From positions 971,983 to 1,035,982 of the forward strand of contig JAVSML010025538.1 in assembly GCA_038503035.1 (NCBI GenBank): a DNA stretch of 64,000 nt. The letters are read 5' to 3'. This stretch comes from Crocodylus rhombifer. Lineage: Eukaryota; Chordata; Crocodylia; Crocodylidae. Shown here piece after piece: positions 1-12,164 of this stretch. The translations under genes and the position numbers were made by a program. The notes under the pieces are model-generated. The model made no database searches, was not told the origin of the DNA, and worked only from the letters and a program-made list of their open reading frames with translations. How positions within the stretch are numbered: the first letter of the stretch is position 1; the number at the start of each line of letters is the position of its first letter.

Positions 1-2140
1 GGGATTGCCTACAGGATTGCTAGGGAAGAGCAGTTAAAGAGCTTTATATTTGTAAATAAGGTGCAGAATGCTGTTTTTTCAGGAGTTTTTGGCATGAAGG
101 GAGAAGGGCCATAGTGATCCACTACTCAACTCTGCCCTGACCAGGCTGGTCATTTTCTGGGCAGTGTCAGAAGTCCTCCATAGCATTACATAGCTAGATT
201 ACAGCAAGTGGACTTGAACACAGGCAGAAAGACAAGGATGTTTTATGCCAACTATACATGTCTTCTAAGTGAGAAAAGTCTTATTTCCTATCCTGAAATA
301 TGGTCATTCAGCCTTTGTCCTTTTTCATGAACCCACTGGTTAACTTCATATGGGCCATCAAACAGCTAACAGAATGGGAACAGTCAGACATAACATTTAT
401 ATCTCTAGAAAAGGATACCTGTACAAGCTGTTGCTATCTAAATGTTACATCTGCACATTCTGGAAATTTAACCTCTACTTTAAAGCAGTTAAAATGTCAT
501 TTCATAGGTGCTACCAAACAAATGGTAAGTGGCACAGACAACACAGTAATTACATTTTTCCATTTTCACTGGTGGAAGAAATACAGAACTGAAACCACTT
601 GTTTGGAAAGTTTTAACAATAAAGTTGTGACCATTTTTTTTATAAGTTATTTTGGCCAATACTGACTGGTTCCTATAGATGAGGAAAATAGATGGGAAAA
701 TCATTTCCTATATTCCCATTCAGTGGCAAGAATTTATGTTATAAACAAATTATTTGTCTGCTTCAGGGAATTAATTGAGGGCATCACAGCAGAAAAAGAA
801 AGCTGAAGGTCACTTTATTGCCGTGGGTTGGTAAGGCATTTTCTTTCAACATTTGCGTTCATACAAGGAAAGTGGATTTTCTGAATGTGAGTTTATGTGA
901 ATATGGAGAAAAACCTATATGAAAACACTATCAATAACATAACTAAATAAAATATGGTTCCTTTTTATGGTATTATATATCTTGAATGGGAAATCAGAGA
1001 GTTAAATTAAGTTTTGTATTTGGAACCAAAACTAGAAGGTGGTACTTTGTAAATTATTCTGATATAGGATAGAATTCTACAGAATACCAAACAACATAAG
1101 AAACATCTATAAAAAATAATCTAACTTGTTGGAAAAAACTGTTTTTCTACCTTCTCACCTTCTCAACCCTGATATTTTAACAATATATAATGTTTGGTAC
1201 AATTTGCTACGTTACAAAGCGAGAAGGGCTGCTGCACATTACAAAACAATTATTTTTAGATCTCTGGAATGAAGGGATAGACAGTCTTTTCGAAAAAAGT
1301 ATATGCATATATATATTTTTCCAAGTATTTTACAAATGTCTCCATTGCCTTTATTGCTCTTATTTACTCTTATGCTGTTCTCTTACTTCTATGTTTGCCC
1401 CTCTACCTTTCTGCCTCTCTCATGCACACTAATCCCAGAGAGTTTCTGGGGTTGAGAAATTAGGTGGGCTTGGTACTCAAGGCAAATGTCCTCTTGCTGG
1501 GTTAACATTATCAGACCAGCAAACTATTTCATAACTCATACGAAGAATTGGAACAACCTCTTTTGTAAGGGTTAAAATAACTAAATTTCTAATAATCATG
1601 TTATTTCATTAGAAAATACATGATCTTTTGTATATGCTTGCACAGTGAATCTTAATCCTTTAAATTTATTTTTATTTCTACCTGGTCAGTATAGTTCTTT
1701 CTCTTGTGATTGGATATAAATCACAGAATACTGCACCTTTTTAAAAATTAAAATTATCCATCTTAAAAATGAACCTGGAGCTCAGGAGGCATAACTAGGT
1801 ATAACTAATTAAAAACTCTTTCACATGAGAATTAGGCTGTTCTTTAATTAATAGAAAAACTTCTTGTTTGTTAAGTCATGAAAAATAATTGGTTTTTGAC
1901 ATTCTGGGTATCACTTCTGGTCAATTTATAATAATACGACATGAATCTTGCTAATAATGTAGCACGGCCTTTTCTGCACTATAAAAGGTACAGAAACTGA
2001 AATGCAAACATCAGGCTCAGTCTCCAGAAGCAAGCAGGGTTCTAACTTTTAGAAAATATACAGATCCTTTCCTAAAGGTCAATATTTTACCCAGTTTAAA
2101 AACAACAAACAGTTAATATGAAGGAATTCAAAGAGAAAAG
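1..2140. other. AT-rich intron, nothing recognised
   Basis: No exon, RNA gene or clear repeat boundary seen. Short open frames here are AT-rich chance frames without family resemblance. Confidence 0.6.
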
Positions 2141-2530
2141 GGATATGTGCAGAGCCAGCCTTAGGAAAAATGGCACCTTGGACCAACTTGTATTTTGGCA
2201 TCACCCCCTGACACCTCTCCCAATCCAGTGGCACTGCTACAGGCAGAGGCAGGCAGGCAGTGGCACAGGGTGCAGTTTTATGGGGAGGCGGAGTGGCATG
2301 GTGCACCAGGCAGGCAGGTAGGCACTGCTGCTGCTCACCCTGTCTGGCTCATCTTCTCCTGAGCAGTGGCTGATGGTGAGGGGTGGGTTTGGCACTGCTC
2401 CTGCCAGGGACAGGGATTGGCCATGGCATGGTGGGGAGAGAGCACTGCTGTGAGCACAGGCTGTTCATCCGTGTGTGTGTGTGTGTGTNNNNNNNNNNTA
2501 GGTGTAGGAGTAGATGACTTGCCAGCCATG
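2141..2530. repeat. GC-rich CAGG/GCACTG-rich interspersed repeat segment
   Basis: Abrupt change to GC-rich sequence with recurring GGCAGGCAGG and GGCACTGCT words, ending at the GT microsatellite and gap. Its composition resembles the interiors of elements A-E, but I see none of their terminal sequences, so the family is not assigned. Confidence 0.35.
2489..2498. other. Assembly gap (10 N) next to a (GT)9 run
   Basis: Ten Ns directly follow GT dinucleotides at 2471-2488. The true microsatellite is probably longer and was collapsed or left unresolved here. Confidence 0.99.
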
Positions 2531-2944
2531 GACTTTAGGTAAGGGAGCTTAGTAAGTCCTTGTCACAGGAGAGAAATCAGTTGGGGAGCTAGTTTCATTT
2601 GTTCATGTGTCTTAGGGGAAAAGCATCTATAAGCACAATGGGAACTACACAGGGTGGGAGCAAAACAGGTGGTTCTTGGGGACTAATTAAACTCTTTCCT
2701 ACTTCTCTCCTCCCTTCTGTATTGCTGTGCTTGGAGATTGGCATCTATCTGATTCATTCAAGTACTCACTCTATGTATCCCTTCCTCAGCATCCTTCCTC
2801 TAAGTCTTTGCTACAGTTGAACTCTAAAATACTTTTGCCAGTCTGGGAATGGGGTCCAGAAAGCTGGCTTTGGCAGTGAGCTTCCACTGTACAGTTTCTT
2901 GGCATTGTACTTTGGCATTATCTTACTGCCTACACTGAGAGTTT

Positions 2945-2980
2945 GGGGGTTTTTTTGTGGGGGGGGTTTGGGGGGAGGGG
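2945..2980 (+). other. G-quadruplex candidate
   Basis: Four plus-strand G runs of 5, 8, 6 and 4 bases, separated by short T-rich or single-A loops. Minus-strand RBFOX1 RNA would carry the C-rich strand, so a quadruplex would form in the non-template DNA context rather than in the transcript. Confidence 0.6.
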
Positions 2981-3338
2981 TTGTTGTTTTTTTTCTTCAC
3001 AAACAACAAAACAAAAAAGCATGAATGAAAAGAAAAGAACAGCTGAAGACACTCAAATTTTCTCCAGCTTTTTTCCTTGAAATTCTCTCTCTCTCATTTA
3101 TTTGGCACAAAAATATCTACTAACAGCATGAGGCCTTGGCAAATAAGGATACCACACTACAGAAACAGAGAAAGGTTCTGTTCCATGTATGCAGTAACTA
3201 CGAAGAAAAAGTACTCTAATAACTAAGCGTGGGTGTATTTTCTAACATAGGCATAAGTGTTGCATGATGAATGGAAGGACAGAGAAACATAAGTCCACTG
3301 TGGCAGACAACTAAAATAATAAAACCTGATGTTTAGAA

Positions 3339-4050
3339 GGCCCCAGGCAGACATTACACTTAAGATGTGATTAAACAGTTAATCGCAACTTAGTGCAAAC
3401 TGGCCACACATCCAGGTGATTAATGGCACAATAAAAAAGGACACCAGCTACTGAGTGATCACACAAAATATGTGTAATGACTTTGTACCTGGTGTCCTTT
3501 GCACCTCAAAATGGATGTGCAACAGGAGCAACCCAGGGCTTGATCCCAGCAGCAGTCCCGATCAGCTGATCATTAATTGGCAGGGACCACCTTGGGATTT
3601 GAATCCTGGGGTGGTCCTTGCCCACTGACGGCAGATAGGATGACTTCAGGGTTCAAACTTTGGGGCCATCCTGATCAGCTGATTGTCAGCTGGCAAGGTT
3701 TTTGCCAGCTGACTGCACACTGGACTGCCCTGGTCTGGGGCTCAAGCCCTAAGGCAGTCCCAATCAGCTGATCATAGCAGATCAGAACTTTCCTAGGCTC
3801 AAACTGTGGGGCAGTCCCTATCTCCTGCCAACCAGCTGATTGTTGGTGGACTCCAGGGACAGTCTGTGGGCCCCAACAGTCCCATGGATCCTCAGTGACA
3901 GCCGATGACCCAGTGATTGTTGGGATCCCAACCTGCCAGTGCAGGGAAAGCCTCAGATCATGTTGTGCCTCCTGCCATGCACCACGGCCAGAGGCATGAC
4001 TACTGGGATCAGGAATCAGATCCCATCATGCCTTCAAATGAACATCTGTC
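3339..4050. repeat. TIR-like repeat with internal GATCAGCTGAT tandem units
   Basis: The word GATCAGCTGAT or a close variant recurs near 3556, 3672, 3757 and 3832. Each lies in a degenerate unit of about 90-110 bp that also contains GGGGCAGTCC-type sequence. The outer flanks read GGCAGACATTACACTTAA on the left and, reverse-complemented, CAGACAGATGTTCATTTGAA on the right, suggesting diverged inverted termini. No transposase frame. Confidence 0.4.
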
Positions 4051-5458
4051 TGAGGCTGAAATGTTTGAGCACCAATAGTTCCTGTTTAAGTCAATGGAAA
4101 TAGCCACTGTGTTGCAAATCATAATTCATATGTTGAAGTGCCAAGAAAAAAATGAAATGTCCACTGTCATCATACCTACTTGTTTGGCAGCTGCATAAAC
4201 TCTTATTCAGACAGTAATTCTAGAACCACTTTCCCCTGATGGCTCTGCTAGTTCTGTCTACTGTAGGAAATCAGTTTCCACTCTGATATCTGAAGAAAGT
4301 TTACCTGACATTTCTTTATCCCCACTCTGTCTTCCTAGTAGAAGTAACATGTACATGATGGTTTCACTTTAAACTAAGAACAATAGACAAACAAATCAGA
4401 AATGGTCACTTTTTGGTGACGGGTGCATGCAAAAGTTAAATGTATGTATGGGCCTCTCTAAAGTATATTGCAAAGGCTTATTTTGAATTCATTTGCATAT
4501 TTTAATTAATACATTTAAAAAGTCTAGTGTTGACAAGACAAATTGTATTTGAGTCCACAACAGCTGGTAGAGGTTAACCTTTGACACTTCATCAGCAATC
4601 ATCGAAGCCAGTTAAGAATCTGACAGACTACGAAGAAGTAAGTAACATCTTTCTGACCCCATCACAGCACTTCTTGCCTTCACAGATACCAGCCTTAATG
4701 AAAGTCTATGAATCAATAAGCTTGTAAGGTGGAAGAAAGAGATCTCTTCCTGCCCACACAAATGTTTCTAACTGTCATGCTGTATAACAAGAGACCCCTG
4801 CAGCATAACTGACCTCAAGCATCCCAGAGAATAGTTCTGAATCTATCCAGAACCTATTTGTAAAGAAGTTTTGCAATGAAGATATTCTAATACACTTCAA
4901 AATTCAATTCTTCTGCTGCCAAGTACTAGCCAATCTATATTATAGCAATCATACCTAGCAATCATTATAGTTAAGGCTAAAAGTCACTTTCAGATGTAAG
5001 TTTATTCTTAACTTTCCCGTGTTACAATCGGAAACAAACTTAGAATTTAAATATTTATTATGTAACTCAATTAACTAGGGAAGGGCAATGATCTAGTGTC
5101 TTCTACCATAAAAACCAGATGCAGTCTTTATCATGTAATACTTAAGAAAGCTTAAAATTGTAGAGCTAAGGTTATAGCTTAGATTGCAAGATATATAGTA
5201 GGATATTGGGAACATTTGCATGTTTGTATACATATTTAAATTAAGAGGCATGCATTTCAAGTAGTCATTCAGCTGTTGGGGCTTCCCAAGTTACTACCTT
5301 TTTAAAGGATCAGAACTTCAGATTAATTTTTCATATAGTTAGGGATCATAAAAATCCATGCATCACGCTGGTACCTCTGAGAAGAAGCCATCTTGTTTTA
5401 TAAGTTATCATATACTTTCTTTTCTTTTCCTAAATTAGGTTTCTAACAGTCACAAAGG
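4051..5458. other. AT-rich intron, nothing recognised
   Basis: No supported feature seen on either strand. Confidence 0.55.
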
Positions 5459-5890
5459 GTGCAGCTACACATGCCATTAATGAACAGTAATAAACTGTGG
5501 AGCTTATTGCTCCAGAGTTTATTGCTCCCGGGAAGCTCCTGTGTGTGTGGTTTACATGTGCACCCAGACCGCAGCCCACTGAGCCAGGTCAAAGCAGCCG
5601 CAGCTAGCACGGGGTCTGGATGTCAGCCTGTCAGCCAGGATTGCTCCAACCAGGATCACTGTACTGCAGAGGGGCTGGTTGGGGCATGAAGGTGCTTCAG
5701 TCTAGGGCCAGCTGACAGCACCTTCATGCCCCAACCAACTAGGTCACTATTTACACACGCACCGCTGTGCATGAAAAAACTCCACAGCAGGGTAGTAACT
5801 GTTATTTACAAGTACTACCCTCCTGTGGACTTTATTAGTTTCATGTGCCCTAATAGGAGCACTCATATAGAAGCTGAGTTTTTTTACTGT
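5459..5890. repeat. Palindromic MITE-like repeat
   Basis: The centre is a perfect 20-bp inverted repeat (5677-5696 with 5717-5736, arm GGTTGGGGCATGAAGGTGCT) with a 20-nt loop that can pair further through TCAG/CTGA. Outer parts show weaker inverted similarity (AATAAACTGTGGAG on the left against reverse-complement AATAAAGTCCACAGGAG on the right). No coding capacity. Confidence 0.5.
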
Positions 5891-6194
5891 GCAATTAATT
5901 AGTCAACTGTGCAGTAAATGTCTCAGGCAGATGCATCCAAAGGAAACTTAAAACATGAGAAATGAAGATAACTGACGGAGGCTGTAAGAAGATGCCTCAT
6001 TGGACCTGGGACTGATTGTCCCAGGTTTTGAGCTGGTTAAAAACAGAAGTGGCACAGATACTTACACACATCACCAATCCAAGCTGCATTGCTGCTCCTT
6101 CCAAGTAGCTGGCCAGAAAGAGCATGCAGCCTGATAGGTTTGTCCCTGAAATGAACTGCAGTAACCATTCAGACATACAACAGAATATGCTGGG

Positions 6195-6297
6195 GTTATC
6201 TGACCCCAGCTGACTTCCTGCCTTTTGGGCAGGGGGTTAGATCCAATGATATAAGGAGGTCCCTTCCAGCCCTAATGTCTATGAAATTTATGAAATC
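6195..6297 (+). mobile_element. CR1 LINE 3' end fragment
   Basis: Contains the CR1 3' UTR signature: GGTTATCTGACCCC, then GGGGGTTAGATCC and AGGTCCCTTCCAGCCCTA, ending in CTATGAAATTTATGAAAT, a degenerate form of the octamer tail. Severely 5'-truncated; no coding sequence. Confidence 0.75.
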
Positions 6298-6470
6298 CCA
6301 GGATAAAGTATTGGTATATTGTTTCTAGAATACTTCAGAGAAAATTGAAGTGGGATAATGGAATTATACCTTTGTACAATTCTGGGAAAAAAGCTTTCTC
6401 CTAGAACAAATGTGACATCTATTTGCAGCCATCAAGAGACCATCAGTGAGATTGAACAGTGCCTTAAATT

Positions 6471-6703
6471 AGGGGTGTCAAACATATGGCAAGTAAAGGA
6501 ATTGACCATATGGCAGGCCTGCCACAGAATCCAGGAGAAAAGGTCCTGTTGGGCATGGCTATTTATGGCTGATGGGTGGAGCAAGGGCTGCGTCAACACA
6601 GCCCTACTCAGTCTGCCACCACCTCCACCACTGACCCTGCCACTGCCTGGTCCAGATCCAGCCCACAGGGAGCCTGGGGCCAGGATGATTTTGACACAAC
6701 TCC
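6471..6703. mobile_element. Non-autonomous hAT-type MITE
   Basis: Left end AGGGGTGTCAAACAT is matched in inverted orientation by the right end ATTTTGACACAACTCC. Flanking 8-bp target duplications are CTTAAATT (6463-6470) and CTTAAATA (6704-6711), 7 of 8 identical. The GGGGTGTCAAAC terminus and 8-bp duplication are typical of hAT elements. Length about 233 bp, no transposase. Confidence 0.75.
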
Positions 6704-6779
6704 CTTAAATAATACCATATGTACTTGATTCCAAAATGAGTCCCCCAGCCCCATTTAATTAGGAAAAAACAGTGCCTTG

Positions 6780-7460
6780 TCTTTGAACTAAGTAGCTGGT
6801 GGGGGGAGGAAGAGGAAGAATGACAGGGAGTTGCTGCTACTTTGACCCTAATCCAGGGTCTGGGCTGGGGCCACAGTTTCTGCTTGCCACTGTACTTCAC
6901 CCCCTCCACAGCTTCTGCCCCCCCATCCTATCTGTCACCTCTTTCCCCATTTCCCTTCCCCACACCCTCTGCACCCCTCCTCCCCCCCCCCCAGTTGCTT
7001 ATCTTTACTCTGGTGCTGACAAGCTCCAGCCCTACATATACTTTCTTTGGCTCCAGCCTGGCCCAACAGCAGCAGTGGAGGCAGTAACTCCAGCTGGGCC
7101 CAAATTGTAGGGGGAGGAGACAGGGAGAAGGGGAAGCCCAAGGCTCTGGGTGACAGGCACAAGGGGGAGAAAGTGATGTGGGGGGACAGGAACCAGGGGT
7201 CAAAGTGCATGTTTGTGGGGGGGAGGTAAAGGGCAGGGGTCAACTTTTCTCCCCCACCATCTTACCATCTCCTACTGTCCCATTGCCTTCCCTACCATCT
7301 GCCCTGCCTCTGGGCTCCTCCAGTGCCTGCCCCTCCAGCACCTACCTCAATGCCTACTGCCCTACCCACCCCACCATCACCTGATCCCCTGCCATGCTTT
7401 CCTCACCTCAGTAGTCAGGGATTATGTTGCAGGGATGGGGGGCAGAGAATCCCAATAATG
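6780..7460. repeat. GC-rich, C-run/G-run low-complexity block
   Basis: Pyrimidine-rich stretches (CCTCCCCCCCCCC) alternate with G-rich stretches (TGTGGGGGGGAGG). Overlapping open frames here are a by-product of composition, rich in P/S or G, with no family match. Likely the interior of an old repeat. Confidence 0.4.
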
Positions 7461-8596
7461 AGATTGTACACATGGATAATTGTAACTAAATTATAAATGT
7501 TCCATATACAGAGTGTAGTTACTGAGATGGAGTGGGGGGGTGGTGATCTAAAATTCAGTGTCATCTTGGATTAAGGTAAATGCAGTAGTTCTGAGAAACA
7601 TGATTTACTCCAAAGCATTCAGATATGTGGGAACTTGAATAGGGTAGGAAAATTAACAAAACTCACAAGTACTGCCCTATTTTGAGGGGATAGGCAATGC
7701 AGCCAGCAAAAACAAGGAGTTCAGAGGCAGACTAAGGGTACTTGTGCTTTCTAGAAAAATGTCTGCCTTTTTGACTGAATGGATACATGCTTAAAGGGAA
7801 AGTAAGGCTACTATAAGACAGAAATACAAGCCAGTGGGGAAATTACAAAATAAAGGAGAGGTATTTCTACTGTGTCCTTTTCTTAAAGTGTGCTGTTAAA
7901 GTGTTGTTTCAGCACTTCAGGGAGGTCTTAATGTAAGTAACTTATATCAAGGATTACAAACAATTTACAAGGACCTCTGTTTCAGCATCTGTAGGACTAC
8001 AAAGAGATGTTAGCTCCATATCCTCCATAAATACATATTTATTTTTAATATTAAAATGGTTTCCTAATTTTGTCAGTGAAGTTTATTTAAAAATTCATAC
8101 TATATGCTGACTTATTTTGTTCTTTACTTTGGACATTTGTTTTTAGTCATTTTGGATCAGGTCCAATAGATATGCTTTAAACCTACCAACTATCACTGAG
8201 TGAAGAAGGAAGCATTTCAACCTGAAAGAAGCAGTCTAGTTTCTGACTTTTGAAGAGATGTCAGTAAATAAAACATGTAATAATACTGAATTTGTGTGCA
8301 CACTAAAAGAAGAAGAAGAAGAACCCTAGGGTTCTTGAGATAACATTCAGTCAGTGATTTTGGGGGAAAAAGTTAACTTCATCCAACCTCCTTAATAACC
8401 AGATGTTTCCAATCATCAAAAATACATTTTTAGCTGTAACAGTTTCTGTATGTTATAGCATTCAGTTTCTATGAGAATTTACATAACAATGTGTGACATA
8501 TAAAATGCTTAACGCCACCAACCATGACAGTACAAATTACAGTCATTTTTCAATACTCTGTGCAAGGTGCACCACTTCAGGCACTTGGATTGGTTG
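7461..8596. other. AT-rich intron; (AGA)n near 8308-8322
   Basis: Nothing gene-like seen except a short AGA run. Confidence 0.5.
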
Positions 8597-8601
8597 CATG
8601 C
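8597..8601 (-). promoter_or_regulatory. Second intronic GCAUG core motif
   Basis: Minus strand reads AGCATGCAACC about 105 nt downstream of the donor of the 133-nt exon. It contains the GCAUG core of the RBFOX site and forms a pair with the UGCAUG at 8633-8638. Confidence 0.45.
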
Positions 8602-8632
8602 TGTGTTGGTTTCTGTAGTGAGACAAGACCAG

Positions 8633-8638
8633 CATGCA
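8633..8638 (-). promoter_or_regulatory. Intronic UGCAUG (RBFOX-binding motif)
   Basis: The minus-strand hexamer TGCATG lies about 68 nt downstream of the donor of the 133-nt exon. RBFOX proteins bind UGCAUG, and sites downstream of an exon generally promote its inclusion (established). Function here is inferred from position. Confidence 0.6.
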
Positions 8639-8700
8639 CTGCACTCACAAACAGTTTGTAGCCTTTGGGGATATATGGTAATAGGTAAAGAGACTGATCC

Positions 8701-8894
<194 letters not shown>

Positions 8895-9157
8895 TCAAAA
8901 AAAGATCACATACTGAAAATATAACAACTTCTTTGTGTGTGTATTCAAGCTTGTCAGTAATTGGCACGGAGAAGATGCAAACCAAGCAAAATGTTGTTCT
9001 CTTGACAAAAGGCCATATTTTCAATATAAAATCTTTACATTCTAAGAAGAAGCAACAAAGTGGGTATGGAGTTTAAAAATACCCTCCTGATTTTTGGCTG
9101 TATTTTTCTTAGGACAAACTCATCCTGTTTTATCCCTGAGAAGGACACTTTTAGGCT

Positions 9158-9330
9158 AGGGACAGACATCATACATAAACCAGTTTAAGTGATCAGAAAC
9201 TGGTTTAAACCTGTAACAGAACAGATGTTCAGTGCACATGAACCAGTCTGAGAATGGCTGAAACCGGTTTGAGATAAACCTGGCTGAATGTAGTATCAGA
9301 CTTCCCCAGCACGCTCTCTGGTCTGGGTGG
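9158..9330. repeat. Interspersed repeat fragment with AAACCAGTTT palindrome
   Basis: AAACCAGTTT (9177-9186) and AAACTGGTTT (9197-9206) form an inverted pair, and ACCGGTTT/CCAGTCTG variants follow. It begins GGGACAGACATCATAC, similar to the left end of the repeat at 3339, so they may be related MITEs. Confidence 0.35.
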
Positions 9331-10899
9331 GGCTCTTTGCTCCACAGCAGGACTGGCCCCTCCCTCTGCTCCCTGGCTGGAGCTCCAGAGACTGCAGGCA
9401 GCTTTCCCCCTCCCATCACCATTTCCTGCTACTTTTGTTATGTCACTGTAAGAACACTTGATTTCTCCTGGACACTTCAATTACTATCTGGGAATGAGTG
9501 ACATGGGAAAAGAAGTAAGGCAGGAAGCTAAACCCTTCTACAGCTCCCCTTTGGGAGATGTAGAAGACATTCTATATTTGATATATATCTATATTCTATA
9601 TCTGCTTTTGCTTCTGTTTATTATGCTCAAAGACAAAAGTTATATGATTTGTAAGTATTTATTTGAGCTGAGATAATGATCAGACCCACTTTTATCAGTT
9701 TAGCTCATAAGAAAGACATGAACTCAAGCAGGAACATGGAAATCACTCCACTCCACTTTTGTTTTACCTATATTTGAATATTAATTATCACTCAAACAGA
9801 TTTGCATCAGAAACTGAACTGTGGTGAGTCCACATGTAAGTGTTGGGGAAAAGGTACTATAAAAGGGAAATGGTACTATAAAAAGTTTCTTATTTTAAAT
9901 GTCTATAGCTACTCTGAATAAACTTTATCAGTGAAGAAAGAAAGTGAATATACTTTTCAGCTTTATTTTCTTTTCTAGTTGTTTGACTGGTGTGTTCCAT
10001 TACATAACACGAGTTATTGTTGATGTACAGTGACATAAATTCAGCACTGGTTTACCTCAAATGACTTCAGTGATGTTAAACCTGGATGGATTTTTTGTCA
10101 ATATGTAAATAAAAAAGTGAATAAACAGATTTTACCACAGTAACCAGAGCTAAACAGCAAATAAATCGGGGCTAATATATCAAATGCTTACTGTTTTAAA
10201 GCTGACACATGAATGGACTTGAATCCACAAATGTTTTTCATCAGTTTTAAAAGAAACACTGAATTTGAAATGAAGGAAATTAACACCACACAATTTGTAA
10301 AACAGCTAGCTGCCTGTGTGAGTGAATACACTGTAATTATGGTGACCTATCCATTATCACTTTGCTGTAGTACCTTGCAGGCTTTACAGGATCTTTCTCA
10401 GTGACAAGCAGATCTTACAGTAATTCTGCCAGGATTTAGATGTTTGAGATAAAACATGAAACAGAATGGTAGCAATATAGTGAAAGGAGAACATTCTTTT
10501 AAAAGTGCAAATCCCATATCCAGTTTTATTCCTCTTTCTGCTACTATAAAAATATATGTTTCAAAATGAGTGGGATGCATTTACAAGGTTTAATATATTT
10601 CTGTTCTGTCTTCAACAGACTGCATATGAGACTACTTTAAAACAAAGAAATATGGGGACCATAGAATGCGGTGCAAGGATGCTTTTGCTGGGAAAGATAA
10701 AAATGCCTTTTCTCTCTCTGGAATTTCATTCATTACTGGAAACACGCACACATCCATCACACCAGTTAGACTCATGATTTATTATTTCAAACAAGAGATT
10801 TTCCTTCCTTCTGCTTCCCCTTGTTTAAGTATCCATTAATGATCATGTATAAAATAGATTTGACTATAGAATATAACATGAAACAGGAGAATATGGGAG
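9331..10899. other. AT-rich intron, nothing recognised
   Basis: No supported feature beyond short AT runs. Confidence 0.5.
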
Positions 10900-11420
10900 G
10901 CTAGATCCTGAACTTGCCACAAAGAGGCAATACCACCAGTACTGAGGCAATTCTCTGGCAGACTCAGCTGCAGCGGGCAGGCAACGTGGCCCAGATAGAT
11001 AACAACCACCTACCAAATGCTGCACTGTATGAGGAACTGACAATGTGGCCATGTGACAGAGGGGCCCCATGCAAGCACTTCAGGGACACTCTGAAGAGGT
11101 CCTTTTTCACAAACTGTGGGAAGCACAGGCTGCAGATTGTGATGCCTACCGGCTCCAAATCAAAAAAGCAACAGCCTTCTTTGTATGTCAGCTCAGTGCC
11201 AGCATCGTGGAGAAGAGGAGTAGGAGGAAAAATACACCCGCATCTAGCAGCAATCAGCCATACAGCAATCAGCCATACATTTTAAAATGCTGCAATAGGA
11301 TTTATCTCCCTGCAGTTGGACAGATGATTCAGTAGTGGGCCTGCAACCGGCATGGACAGCGGCCTTCCTAACATCTTCATCTACAAAGAACCGCCAAGAT
11401 ACTCAGAATTTGGTTACTTG
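10900..11420 (+). pseudogene. LINE ORF C-terminal fragment (decayed)
   Basis: A plus-strand frame (10914-11285) carries LQRAGNVAQI, then LPNAALYEEL and RGAPCKHFRDTLKR. This follows the conserved pattern at the C-terminus of several non-LTR endonuclease/reverse-transcriptase proteins (LRW-GHV-RM, LP-x-LYGEL, RG-x-P-x-RF-D-x-K). No RT palm motif is present. The resemblance is from memory and the clade is uncertain. It looks like an old, 5'-truncated copy. Confidence 0.5.
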
Positions 11421-12164
11421 TTACAAGCAATGGTAAAGTAAAGGGTGACGTAGAGTTGTATTAAATTAGAGGAAATAGAGTGCCTACCAGAACTTTTGGC
11501 CACCCCAGTAAGAATATCTACCACATACTTAATGGGTGCTACATCCGATCCATTATGTAACTGGGCAGTAATTGTGGGAAGTCTGGAGCTAGGGCACCAC
11601 CTGATCACTGCCCATCTCTGCCCCTGGGTAGAGTATGAAGGAGTCTTACCTGTGCCACTTGAACAAATATCTTGTCCTCTCCATTTCACTGTGCATTCAG
11701 CATCAGCTTTTCAGTATTTCCCCAGAAAACGTCTTTTGACTACAATTAGGTGATTTATACACCAGAATTTATAATCATATTTAAACAGGGTTTACTAACT
11801 ATACATATTACTGTGGAAAGAATATAAATATGTTAATTGCTATGTTCAACACCTCAAGCCACCTGCAGTAAGAGGCTCCCATAGGTTCACTCTATAGTTA
11901 ATCATGCCTAGAAAGCAACATCTCCATTTGCTCTATACTAGAATTTACTCCTGCATTAGTTAGACATGCTAAAATTTAATTTAAAAAGCCTAGTGTTGAT
12001 AAGATGTTCATTAAAAGGGAAGAGCAGACTGCAGAATATGGCCAGGAAAAGTATTGCTGACCAGTCTGAATAGTGACCCAAAAGATCAGCAGTCCCCAAT
12101 TGGGACTGATATATAACTAATGGTAAGGAAAACAGTACTGGAAACATTAAAAATGGATGCTTAG
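11421..12164. other. Intron, nothing recognised
   Basis: No clear family or gene signature. Confidence 0.45.

Noticed and set aside
1..8596. Possible RBFOX1 B40 or M43 exon
   Set aside because: Scanned the minus strand for sequences encoding VVYQDGFYG or VVYQEPVYG with splice sites; none seen.
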